From Blastocladiella emersonii ATCC 22665 (lineage: Eukaryota > Blastocladiomycota > Blastocladiomycetes > Blastocladiales > Blastocladiaceae), in assembly GCA_025594325.1 (NCBI GenBank), contig JANHCV010000001.1, forward strand, positions 4,960,001-5,024,000: DNA of 64,000 nucleotides, written 5' to 3'. The first letter of the stretch is position 1, and each line of letters starts with the position of its first letter. Both the position numbers and the translations under genes were made by a program. Below the pieces are notes generated by a model. The model was not told the origin of the DNA and searched no databases. It saw only the letters and a list, made by a program, of their open reading frames with translations. This document shows positions 30,755 through 40,283 of the stretch, piece after piece.

Positions 30755-31405
30755 TCCGTGGTCGGTTGCCGGCGGTCGCGACGTGCTTGTCATTTCGTTT
30801 TTCGATACATTGAGTCATGTCCATCGGCTCCTGAGCCTCCTGAGCCTGCCAGCCGTGGCGGCTGCGTGATCGCGCATGCGGTCGTGGGATGGGATGTGTG
30901 GAACTAAGAGTCCCGTGACAGACGCGTGGACGCGTTTGTCTCGCGCGGGCCGCGGGGCCAAGCCGCTGATCCCAGCACGGCCAGCGTGCCCGGCGACACG
31001 GGCCCAGGCGGCCGATCTTGCGGTCCCAACGGCGCACCCACTGGCACTCCGCGGCCGCTGTCGGAACGCCCCCAGATGCCGCTACTGTGGAGCGAGCATC
31101 CCATCCGTGCTATCGATAGGAGATTGCGGGCGGGAGCCACCGAGTCCCTGTGGCACCGCAGAAGCTTCGGGCTTGCAGTCTCGAACACGCCACACGCCTT
31201 CCAGGCCAGGCCTAGATGCTATCTGATGATACGCGCAAGTTTACGTGCAACGCGCGTCGGGACAGCACTGAGCAATTCCGCCTTCCTTCATCTGATAGTC
31301 GCGAGCAAAAGTATCGATCGATGGGAAGGCGGTATAAAATGCCCTCTCGTCTCTTTCCTGAACCTCTGCCCCTCTCTTGCCGACGTAACTTACTCGCACT
31401 CGACA
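30755..31405. other. Intergenic region and ZIP transporter promoter
   Basis: A 651-bp gap. The frame of the ZIP gene stays open upstream to 30926, but composition there is non-coding-like and no motif is seen. A TATAAA at 31333-31338 sits 73 nt upstream of the chosen ATG. Small direct repeats (TCCTGAGCC twice near 30830) are present. Confidence 0.45.
31333..31338 (+). promoter_or_regulatory. TATA box of the ZIP transporter gene
   Basis: GGTATAAAATG in otherwise GC-rich sequence, 73 nt before the start codon at 31406. It argues against the longer upstream open frame being translated. Confidence 0.55.
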
Positions 31406-32470
31406 ATGCCCGAAGCACGCGCCGAGCACGACTACCTCCTCGCCTTCCTCGTCACCATCGGCGCCGGCTTCTCGACGGCCATTGGTGCGCTGTCGGTGCG
31501 CTTCGGCTCGCTGCGCAACCCCAAGCTGCTGGCGGTCGGTATGGCGCTCGCGGCGGGCGTCATGCTCCTCGTGTCGCTGGTCGAGATCTTCCACGAGTCG
31601 GTGGCCTCGTTCGAGGAGGCGTGGCCCGTGGAGCAGTACCCGCACGGCAAGCGCACGGCGTACCTGCTGGCGACCATCACCTTCTTCGCCGGCGCCCTGC
31701 TCACCGTCTTCCTCGAGATGGGCGTGCACAAGTTCCAGCACGCGCTCGGCGGCGAGGACGCCGACCACCACGACCTGCCCAACCCGGCCGCGTACGGCCG
31801 CGCCGCGCGCTCCGACGAGGAGGAGACGCTTGCCGCCAAGGACAAGGACGTCGACGCCGACAAGGCCAACGACGACTGGAGCTCGCGCCCGCTGACGACG
31901 GCCGAGCGCGCCGGCCTCATCAAGACGGCCCTCATCACCGGACTCGCCATCTCGATCCACAACATCCCCGAGGGCCTGGCCACCTTCATCTCCATGTCGG
32001 CCGGCGCCAACGCGGGCCTGCCCCTTGCCTTTGCCATCGCCGTGCACAACGTACGCAGTCCACCTTGCGCGTGCACACTTCCCGCCACTCAAACCGCTCA
32101 CCGACTCACCGATCCTTGCTCCCTTGACATCTAGATTCCCGAGGGTCTCTGCGTGGCCATTCCGGTGCTCTACGCGACAGGCTCGCGGTGGAAGGGCTTC
32201 CTGTGGGGCACGCTGACCGGCCTCAGTGAGCCGCTCGGCGCCCTCATTGGTTTCGCGATCCTCGAGTCCACGGCCGAGCAGGACCTGAGTGCGACGTACG
32301 GCGCGCTGTTCGGCATCATCTCGGGCATGATGACGTACATTTCGCTGGCAGAGCTGGTCCCGACCGCGCTCAAGTACTACCCGAACCAGCGCAACATCGC
32401 CCTCCTCGTCTTTGCCGGCATGGCCTTCATGGCCGCCTCGCTTGTGCTCTTCGAGTACGCCGAGAAGTAA
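31406..32470 (+). CDS. ZIP-family zinc/metal transporter (GufA/ZupT-like)
   Basis: Exons 31406-32050 and 32135-32470, intron of 84 nt; 326 residues. Eight membrane segments are expected. The metal-site motifs are both complete: 'AISIHNIPEGLATF' in TM4 and 'AIAVHN' + 'IPEGLCVAIP' in TM5, the latter joined precisely by the intron. The TM3-TM4 loop contains a His/Asp-rich stretch (near 'EDADHHDLP') that may sense metal. 'GTLTGLSEPLGALIGF' is characteristic of the GufA/ZupT branch, which includes yeast vacuolar Zrt3. ZIP proteins bring Zn(II) or similar ions into the cytosol, from outside or from a store; which membrane is not clear here. Confidence 0.93.
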
Positions 32471-32574
32471 CGAGTATCTATCTGCACGAGCAGACAGACG
32501 GTTTCCGCGGCCGTTGGCGCGGGGCACCTTACACGCTAGTTCGAACCCTTGATTATACAATCCATTGTGCGTTT

Positions 32575-33591
32575 TCACACCCGTGCCACTGCGATATGAG
32601 CACTGCCGTCCGCGAGGCGCCTCGTCGTCGTCGTCATACTGCCCGCGTGCTTGATCGGCCGGCCAGACCGGACCCACACGTCGACGACGGCAACGTGCCC
32701 GTTGGCCGAGGCGGCGTCGACCGCCCTGGCCGTGTACTTGAGCGGCAACCCCGACTCGCACAGCCACCACCGCACCACGTCGACGTGCCCGTTAGCGCTG
32801 GCCTCGTCGAGCGCGAGGTCCGTGTACCGGACAGACGCGGGAAAGTGCCGGACCAGCCACTTGACCATGGCGAGGTGCCCGCGGGCGCTGCTCAGGTCGA
32901 GCGACACGATGAGCCGGATGAGGACCGCGCGCTCGACCGCCGCGCGCGACGACGAACGGTCTTTGGCTGCCGCCTGCAGCTTCGCGAGGTCGGCCACCGC
33001 CTCGCTCGCCTCGTCGAAGCACAATGCAGGGAACGCGGCGCGGAGCCACAAGTCCAGGACCTCCGTCCGCCCGCGCTGCTTGGCCTCGCTAAGGATCTCA
33101 GCGACGGGCAGCTCGCAGACGGGGTGGCGCAGCAGGTGCGCGAGGACCGCGTGCCGTCCGTGCTCGACGAGCGGCGGGATGATGAACCGGCTCGCGACCG
33201 AGTGCAGGTCCGACAGGAACGCGCGCCGGCACCGCGCGTACACGGCGAGCCGGTCCGGGCGGTCCTCGGCCAGGATGTGGAACAGCGCCATGCCCCGGAA
33301 ATACCGGCACACGTGCACCGTGAGCCGCGGCAGGCCGCCCGCCACGTACAGGTACTCGCGGAACTCGGCGGCCAGCACGTCGAACCCGGGCCGCGGCGGG
33401 CAACGCCGTTTGCTGGAAAAGTCGGCGACGCGCGTCGCGAGCTCGTACGGCAGTTGTTGCGACAGGCCGCCGATGCAGCTGCACTGCCGCGCGCGCGGGG
33501 CGAGGTACGGGTTGCCCCGCTTGGCCGCGATGAGCAGGATGTCCTCGACGAGGTCCAGCGGGAGCCGTGGTAGCTGCTGCGTCATCTTCAT
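32575..33591 (-). CDS. Ankyrin-like repeat protein with F-box-like start
   Basis: Single exon, 338 residues. The N-terminus 'LPRLPLDLVEDILLIAAKRG' resembles an F-box helix. The C-terminal half has ankyrin-like units ('SARGHLAMVKWLVRHFP', 'ASANGHVDVVRWWLCES', 'ASANGHVAVVDVWVRSG'), each about 33-36 residues. Units of this form are common in large paralogous families in zoosporic fungi. Function is unknown; an adaptor for protein turnover would fit an F-box/ankyrin combination. Confidence 0.78.
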   Translation of the reverse strand: MKMTQQLPRLPLDLVEDILLIAAKRGNPYLAPRARQCSCIGGLSQQLPYELATRVADFSSKRRCPPRPGFDVLAAEFREYLYVAGGLPRLTVHVCRYFRGMALFHILAEDRPDRLAVYARCRRAFLSDLHSVASRFIIPPLVEHGRHAVLAHLLRHPVCELPVAEILSEAKQRGRTEVLDLWLRAAFPALCFDEASEAVADLAKLQAAAKDRSSSRAAVERAVLIRLIVSLDLSSARGHLAMVKWLVRHFPASVRYTDLALDEASANGHVDVVRWWLCESGLPLKYTARAVDAASANGHVAVVDVWVRSGRPIKHAGSMTTTTRRLADGSAHIAVARV

Positions 33592-33805
33592 TGCTTTAAG
33601 TGTGCCGAATCTTCCGTTCTCTAATGAAGAGGGCGATCAAGTCAAGGAGAGCTCAAGCGGCAGCGCCGAAACCACGCGCGGAACTATCACGTGGGGTGCG
33701 AGACATTGCGAGACACTTGCAGTTTCGAGCGAGCGGTCGATGGGCAACTCCAAAAAGCTCTGGATGTTATAATACATGATGTGACCCCACACGACACCTT
33801 ACAGC

Positions 33806-35587
33806 TCAGTACCGCGCGGGAACGCGGTGCGCCTCCTCGAGCTCGGCCAGCGACTTGCCGTACAGCGCCGCCGCGCTGTGGAACCCGCCGTCGCCCTTGA
33901 ACACGCGCGAAACTACCCACCCGAGCGGGACCGTGCCGACGTACGGGAGCACCGCGACGCCATCGTCTCTACACACACGCGCGTGCGAGGGATCGCGTCA
34001 GCGCCGTCGCATACGCGGCCACCATCATCGCAACGTACTTTCCGACCGACACCACGGCCAGGTCGGGCAACGGCTTCCACTTATCGAGCTTGACGCGGTC
34101 CGCGGCCTCGCTCCCAAACAGGACCCGCGCGCGGGCCACGGCCGCGAGGTTCCGCGCGACGAGCGCGCCCTGGATCATGGCGACGTACGCGAGCTTGCCC
34201 GCCTTGAGCTCGCCGGGCAGCTGCGCCACGTCGCCCGCCGCAAACACGCCGCGGGTGCCCATCACGCGCATCGTCGGATCGACGTCGAGCGCAGGCGCGT
34301 GCGGGTCGCCCGCGTACCCGGCCACGGGCACGTTCATGCTCGTGGTGCCCGTCGCCTCGACCACCAGGATCGACTCGCGCGGGTCCAGGTGCGCGAGCGC
34401 GACGAGGCCGCCGGGCGTGCGCAGGAGCAGGGTCCGCGCGGCGCCGTCGGCGGGCGCGTACCCGGGGAGGAACCACGGCTCGGCGCCGGGTGGACCGGGC
34501 GGGCGCGCGCCGAAACTCGCGGCGAGGTCGAGCCGCTCCCCCGGACGCGTGCGCAGGTGGACGATGCCCTTGCGGTCGAGCGCTTTCGCGACCGACTCGT
34601 TGAACCGCGTGCCCCATGGACCGTGCGACGGCGGGCCGACGAGTGTCACCCGTTTGTCCGGGTAGTCTGTGTTGAGCCGATGGGTGAGCACACAAAGTAT
34701 TGCGAGAGAGGAGAGGAGCACGCACCGGTCTTGACCTGTCCGACAAACTCGACGCCGACGACACCGCTGCCGACGACGAGGACGTGGTCAGCAGCGCGCG
34801 TCGCGGCCTTGTACCGGTTGAGCATCTCGCAGATGGCCCCGCGGTCCCACTCGAGCGGCACCTTGCCGGGCATCGGGTACCCGCTGCCGAGCGTCACGGC
34901 ACACAGATCCGCGCGCACACTGGTCTCACGCCCATCCTCGCGCAACAGCACACGCGCATCGCCGACCTCGACGACCGTCGCGACACGGACACGCGGGAGC
35001 ACGTCCCACATGGCGCCGCCGCAGGTGCACGCGGCGTCGGGCACGAGCCCCGCGAGCGGGTACAGGAGCCGCGTGGGCGCGACGGCGGGGTCGACGGCGA
35101 CACGCGGCGTCGCCACGTTGTAGTACGCGTCGGGCTTGTCGTTGACGAGCGTGACGGCGACGACGGGCCGGCCGCGGTTCGCTGTCGGGTCGGGCTCGCG
35201 CGTCAGCGAGCTCCGAAACGTCGGCGCCGGAAGCGCGCTGCGCATGACGTGCGCGGGGAGAGGTGGGAGGTGGTCGGCAAAGGCGTCGAGGCGCGACTGC
35301 ACCGCGTGGACGGCCGACTCGACGAGGTGCCGCGCGCGCGATCCGTTTGACGAGTCGACGGGGACCAGCGCGGGGTCGGTGGAGCATGCGGAGGCGGCGC
35401 ACTTGCACCCGGCCTCGCGCCGAAGGTGGCGCACGACGTGCTTGTAGCACTGGGCGCCAGCGAAGCCGCCGCCGAGGCTAGACGGGCGGAGGTGGGAGCT
35501 TAGCGCTCGGGGATGTCACGCGCGACGAGGGGCGCAGTGTCGGTACATGACGATGGAGATCGAGCGGTCGTCCGAGGAAGAATCCAT
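33806..35587 (-). CDS. AIF/FSP1-family FAD-dependent NAD(P)H oxidoreductase
   Basis: Exons 35587-35547, 35477-34726, 34666-34039 and 33968-33806; introns of 69, 59 and 70 nt; 527 residues. Exon 1 gives 'RSISIVI' and exon 2 'LGGGFAGAQCYKHV', making the FAD Rossmann fold (GxGxxG, about 15-20). A second Rossmann motif 'VLVVGSGVVGVEFVGQ' (about 250) binds NAD(P)H. 'TRGVFAAGDVAQLPG' (about 405) is the second FAD contact. The C-terminus 'LAVVSVGKDDGVAVLPYVG' and 'YGKSLAELEEAHR' fits the AIFM2/FSP1/Ndi-like group, which reduces quinones. There is no N-terminal targeting peptide. An alternative in-frame start lies at 35620. Cys-rich 'CKCAASACS' near residue 40 is unusual. Confidence 0.87.
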
Positions 35588-35852
35588 TGCAGCTTCGTGA
35601 GATGATGATACGTGATTCATAATCCGAGAGAGCCGGAGGAGAGAGAGAACGGCCCACGGGGCGATGCAGCGACCTGGGCGGCGACGGTGACCGAGCACGC
35701 GGCGCGATCGACGCGTCCGCTGTGAACATGAACAGCGCGTGAAAATTTGCTTCTGATCGCCCTGCTGATCGACGAACAACCGTAACCTCTATCAGACATG
35801 CGTGTATTGTTCTCTGAGCAAAAATCAGTGTCAGTGCGCCCGAGCCCCGTGG

Positions 35853-38800
35853 CTAGAGCTCGGGCGGCGGGAACGGCGGTCCGGGGTCGCCCTTGTCCCT
35901 TCCTCGCCGCGAGAGCGTCGCCACGGCGTTGGAGAAGAACATGGACGACTGCGCTCCTGGCTCCGACGGCTGCCGGGAGAAGACGCGCGACAGCGTGCCA
36001 CCGCGGCTCCTGTTCCCGCTCGCGTCCGGGTTGGGGGGCATCTCGGTCGCCGACTCGCCGCCCTCCATCATGCTGCTGCCACCGCCCACCCCCGCGCCCG
36101 CCGCGTCGTTGCTGTCGTTGGATGTCCGCTGGATCATCTTGCGGATGTTGCTGAACGACTTGCCAATGTCGCGCGTGCTGCCGCGCACGCTCGTCGACCG
36201 CTTGCGCGACGTCTCGAGCCGCCGCTTCAGCGAGTCCTGCGCCGCCGACTTAAGCGCCATGGCCTTGCGCATCGCCGACGCCTCCTCCTCGCGACGACGG
36301 TGCTCGGCCGCCTTCTTCTCCTCGATGGCCTTGCGCAGCGCTTCGGCGATCTTCGGGAAACTCGCCAGCACCTGGTCAAAATCGGCGCGACGCAGGACGC
36401 CGAGCTCGGTCATGTTGCACGTTCGAACCGCCGCGGATCGCCGGCACGACTACACACAGGGAGCAAATGTGAGTCTTGGGCACCGACGAGTGACTCGTGG
36501 CTCGACGTACCTCGAAGAGCGCGAGTTCGCCTACATAGCGCGTGATGGGATCAGTGATCGGCCGGCCAGCAAGCGCCCACGACTCCACGACGTACCAAAG
36601 TACGCGCCCTGCTTGAGCTGGCACAGCACGCGGTTGTCAGGGGCCACCACCTCGACGGTCCCGCTGCGGATAAAGTACATTTCCTGGCCGTCGTCGTTGT
36701 ACCGGAACACGTAAAAGTCTTCTTGGACTGTGACCGTGGTCATGCACCGCACCACGGCCGCCTTGAACGCCACGTCGGCGCAGTCGCGGAACAGCGGCAT
36801 CGCGTTGAGCGAGTCGAAGTGCAGGTGGTTGCAGATCTCCTGCCGCAGGAAGTTGGGTAGGTTGCCGAACAGCTTTTCCTCGCTCATGCCCTGCAGCCTG
36901 ATCCACTCGAACTCGTTGTGTTGCCGCACTAGACGGGCGCGTGCGAGCGTGCATGGTCAGGCAGCGGCCATCATGCGAGCGAGCGAGAGACGCGTACCGC
37001 GCTTCTGGATCTCGGGCGGGAACTTGCGCTGGCGCATGTACTTGCGCAGGTAGTCCATGCGGTAGTTCTGCTTCTCGAGCTTCTTGTCGAGTGCGGCGCC
37101 GCGCTGCATCGACTGGATGAGGTTGGCGATGTTCCCGAAAATGGACCCGTTGACGAGCGCGCCGAGGATCACCTCGAGCACGCAGTAGATGCGCTCGGCG
37201 CCCATGGTGATGTCGCGGAACGCAAAGAACATGACCTGCTGCGCGACCAGGTACGCCGCGAGATACTGCGTCCACATGTCGAGCTGGTCGCCGTTGTCGT
37301 CGACGCCCAGCGACTGCGTGTTGATCCACGCCTTGGCGCTGTCCTCGTAGTAGCAGATGGCCCAGAAGATGCACGCGTCCAGGTGCGACACCCACAGGAA
37401 CGACAGGAAGTTCTTGATCACCCGCGACATGTACACGCTCGTCCCCGGGATGTTCTTGTCCGAGTACACGGAGAAGGCGCTGAGCATCGCAATGAACCGC
37501 GTACCGCGCGCGCACGCCCACAGGAACAGCGGGAGCGGCTGTGACCTACACGTGGGGAATCGCAAGCGTGAGCGCCGACACCAGTGGGCTGACCACCGGC
37601 GCACAACGTACTCGGTCCGGTACGAGAGGTACTTGGATTCGCCCTCGGCGTGGTACACTGGGCTGCACGGCGTCGTCACGTCCGTGAACATGTAGAAGGC
37701 GAGGTCCCACGGGATCGACCCGACGAGGTCCCACCGGCCGTAGCCGATCGAAAAGTAGTTGCGGCGAATCTGCTTCGGGTCCGTGACGCGCACACCGTAC
37801 GGGTCGAGGTACGACCGGCTCGCCATGAACCCGACGTTGAGCAGCAGGAACAGGTCCGCCAGATGACACGTCGTGATCCACGCTGGCGTCGACATCTGGC
37901 ACGCCCACGCCACGGTCATGGGCACCGTGATCGCGTTGAACAGGTGGATCGCCAGCACGATGATGTCCCAGATCGGCCAGAACCGCTCGAGCCACGCCAT
38001 CCACGCGCCAATCCGTCGCGCCCTCGTTGACGACACGGCCGAGGGAGACGTCGGCAGGCTCGCGACGATCGCGCCACGGTCGCGGTCGGAATTCGGCACG
38101 CCGCTGGGTTTCGCGAGCGATGCGACGACCGACTGGCTCGGCCGCGTCGATGGCGGGCTCGACCCGCGCGGCTCCGAGTCCTCCTGCGAGACAAACGACG
38201 ACGAGCGGTTTGGGAGGTCGGTTCGCAGCGGGACCGTGTACGGTGCGGGCGGACGCACGCTGGAGATGGGGAGCACGGCCGCCGTGGCGCTCGCGCTGGT
38301 CCCGAGCCCGCTCGCGTTGGACGACGTGGCACTGGCCGCGCTCGAGCTCTCGATCGACGGCCGCGGGAGCGACGGTGGCGCCGAGAGCCCGCCGCGCTCG
38401 GTCGGCACCTCGAGCGACTGCTGGCTGAGCCGCGACAGATGAAACGCGCCGCCCCCGCCGCCGCGCGTGCCAAGCGTCGCGGGTGCAGACGGGATCTCGG
38501 GCGGCGAGCCGAACGAGTGCTCGAGGTCGTCCACATCGTCCTCGGCCGCGGACCTACCACCTCTGCCGGGCCCGGACCCCGCGCCGTACCGCGCCGCAGA
38601 CGAAGGGGCGAGGATCACGGCCGTCTCCTCCTTGCCCGACTTTTCGTCGAGGCTTGTGACGCTGATGGTCGGCGGGTCCATCGGGTTGCGCACGGCGCCG
38701 ATCGGCAGCGGGTACCGGATGTGCGGGTCGCTCCCGCGCTGCCCCGTCGACAGGTGCCGGTTGCTCCCGTCGCGGCCCATGGAGCCCGAGGCCGCCGGCG

Positions 38801-39818
38801 ACCCGGCGGTCGTCCCGACGCGCGACGTCGAGGTCCGGTCGGACCGCGTGGCCGAGGCGGCGACCGAGTGGTTGGACCGGCGCGAGCTGATCCCGAGCGC
38901 GGAGGAGGTCGGGTTGGACGAGGTCGACGACGACGAGATCATGCGGTGGCTCGCGACGTTGAGGCTCGGCTCCGACGCGCGGTTGGACTGCCGCGACGAC
39001 GAGCGGCTCGGGCCCGAGGCGGTCCCGGAGGATGATGGTGGGTCGCCTACCGGCTGCTGCAGCTTGTTCGAGGCGGCGGCAAACACGGGGTGCGATGGCG
39101 GGGGTGGCGAGCCCTGCGGCGAGCGACTCGCGCGAGCCGGGGCCGGTGCGCTGCTGGCCAGCGCCTCGCCGCCGGCGTACGCCGCCAGCCGGAGCCGCGA
39201 CGTGCTCGTCGATCCCGAGGATGTGGAGGTCGACTCGACCGACAGGTGCGAGAGGTGCGCGAGCGGCGGCGGCACGGGGCTCGCGTGATGCGGCCCGTCG
39301 ACGCGCGTTGCGGACGCGGCCGAGGACGGGAGCAGGAGCGGATCCGAGTGGCCGTTCTCGCCCGGGTGCCTCCGTAGGACATCGAGCGGGCGAGGGTTCG
39401 GGGCGTGCGACATGGGCGGCGAGGTCGCTCGGGATGCGCCCGAATCGGACAGTGTTTGCCACGAGTGCATCGCTGGCTGCGCCGCGGTGGGATGCGCGGC
39501 GGAGAGACTGCGCGATGATGGCGCGGGGCTGCCTCGGCTCGACAGCTCGGGCAGCGAGGGCGGTAGTGGCGGCAGGAGCTCGAGGTCCGGGTCCGTCGTC
39601 GCGAGTCGGTCGCGCGCCTCGCCCGCGGCGGCGGGATCGCTGGGCAAAGCCGCGGCGGATCGAAACTGCTGCTCAGAGCCTTCCAGTGACATGGTGTTGC
39701 CGAGCTCAGCTGGAGCGTGAGCAGTGGATGGTGGTTGTGGTGGCGGAAGCGGTGGTGGTGGGTGAGGCGTGGACGCCGGTCGAGTCCCGTCGCCCGATGA
39801 AGATGCACCCGGTTCCAT
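35853..39818 (-). CDS. Cyclic-nucleotide-gated (CNG/HCN-type) channel, long N-terminus
   Basis: Exons 39818-37612, 37545-36998, 36928-36596, 36530-36511 (20 nt) and 36449-35853; introns of 66, 69, 65 and 61 nt; 1234 residues. About 600 Ser/Pro-rich disordered residues precede six membrane segments ('FWPIWDIIVLAIHLFNAI' is S1, 'GRWDLVGSIPWDLAF' is S3). The pore helix reads 'YLAAYLVAQQVMFFAFRDI' where K+ channels have GYG. The C-linker follows ('YMRQRKFPPEIQKRV'), then a cyclic-nucleotide-binding domain ('EMYFIRSGTVEVV', 'GAYFGELALFESCRRSAAVR'). The tail is charged and coiled. Blastocladiella has a CNG channel acting with a rhodopsin-guanylyl cyclase in zoospore phototaxis; this could be a relative. 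It shares a divergent promoter with dynein. AATACA lies 44 nt past the stop. Confidence 0.9.
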
Positions 39819-40283
39819 TGTGACGCTTCATAGAAATCGCCGAGCGCTTGATAGAGCCAAGGGGGGAGGCCTCAGACGCGTCAATTCGGCACTCGCCGCA
39901 CCAGCATGCTAACCACACCACGTGGCTGCGAAATGGCGGGGGAAGGTCCGTTATGCCACGGACGGCGCGGGTGACAGTGGGCGTGAATCGATGCCAAGCG
40001 GCGAGTAGGCGCGAGACGTGAGTCGCGAGACGCGTCCGAAACGCGTCGCGTCGCGGGTCACGCGGCATTGACGAGAGGTAACGTGACCGGGAGACGCGCG
40101 AGACAGGGACGCGTCCACGGGGTCGCCCCGACGCGACGCGCCGCACGGCCCTCGCCTGATCGCCGCCGGCCACAACTACCTGGAGCTGGCTCTCCAAATC
40201 ACTCTGCAACTAGACCATCTCCCTCACGACCACGAAGCTGCCGCCCCTGCACTCGCGGCCTGCTGCTCGCACACGCACTCACC
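39819..40283. promoter_or_regulatory. Divergent promoter CNG channel / dynein heavy chain
   Basis: A 465-bp gap between start codons. It is rich in GCGAGAC and ACGCGT-type words (about 40010-40110, e.g. GAGTCGCGAGACGCGTCC), and has CACCACGTGG at 39917-39926. No TATA box. Co-regulation of the two genes during zoospore formation is inferred. Confidence 0.45.

Noticed and set aside
30926-31405. 160-codon N-terminal extension of the ZIP transporter
   Set aside because: A TATA box lies inside it, 73 nt before the ATG at 31406, and the extension has no transporter-like or targeting features.
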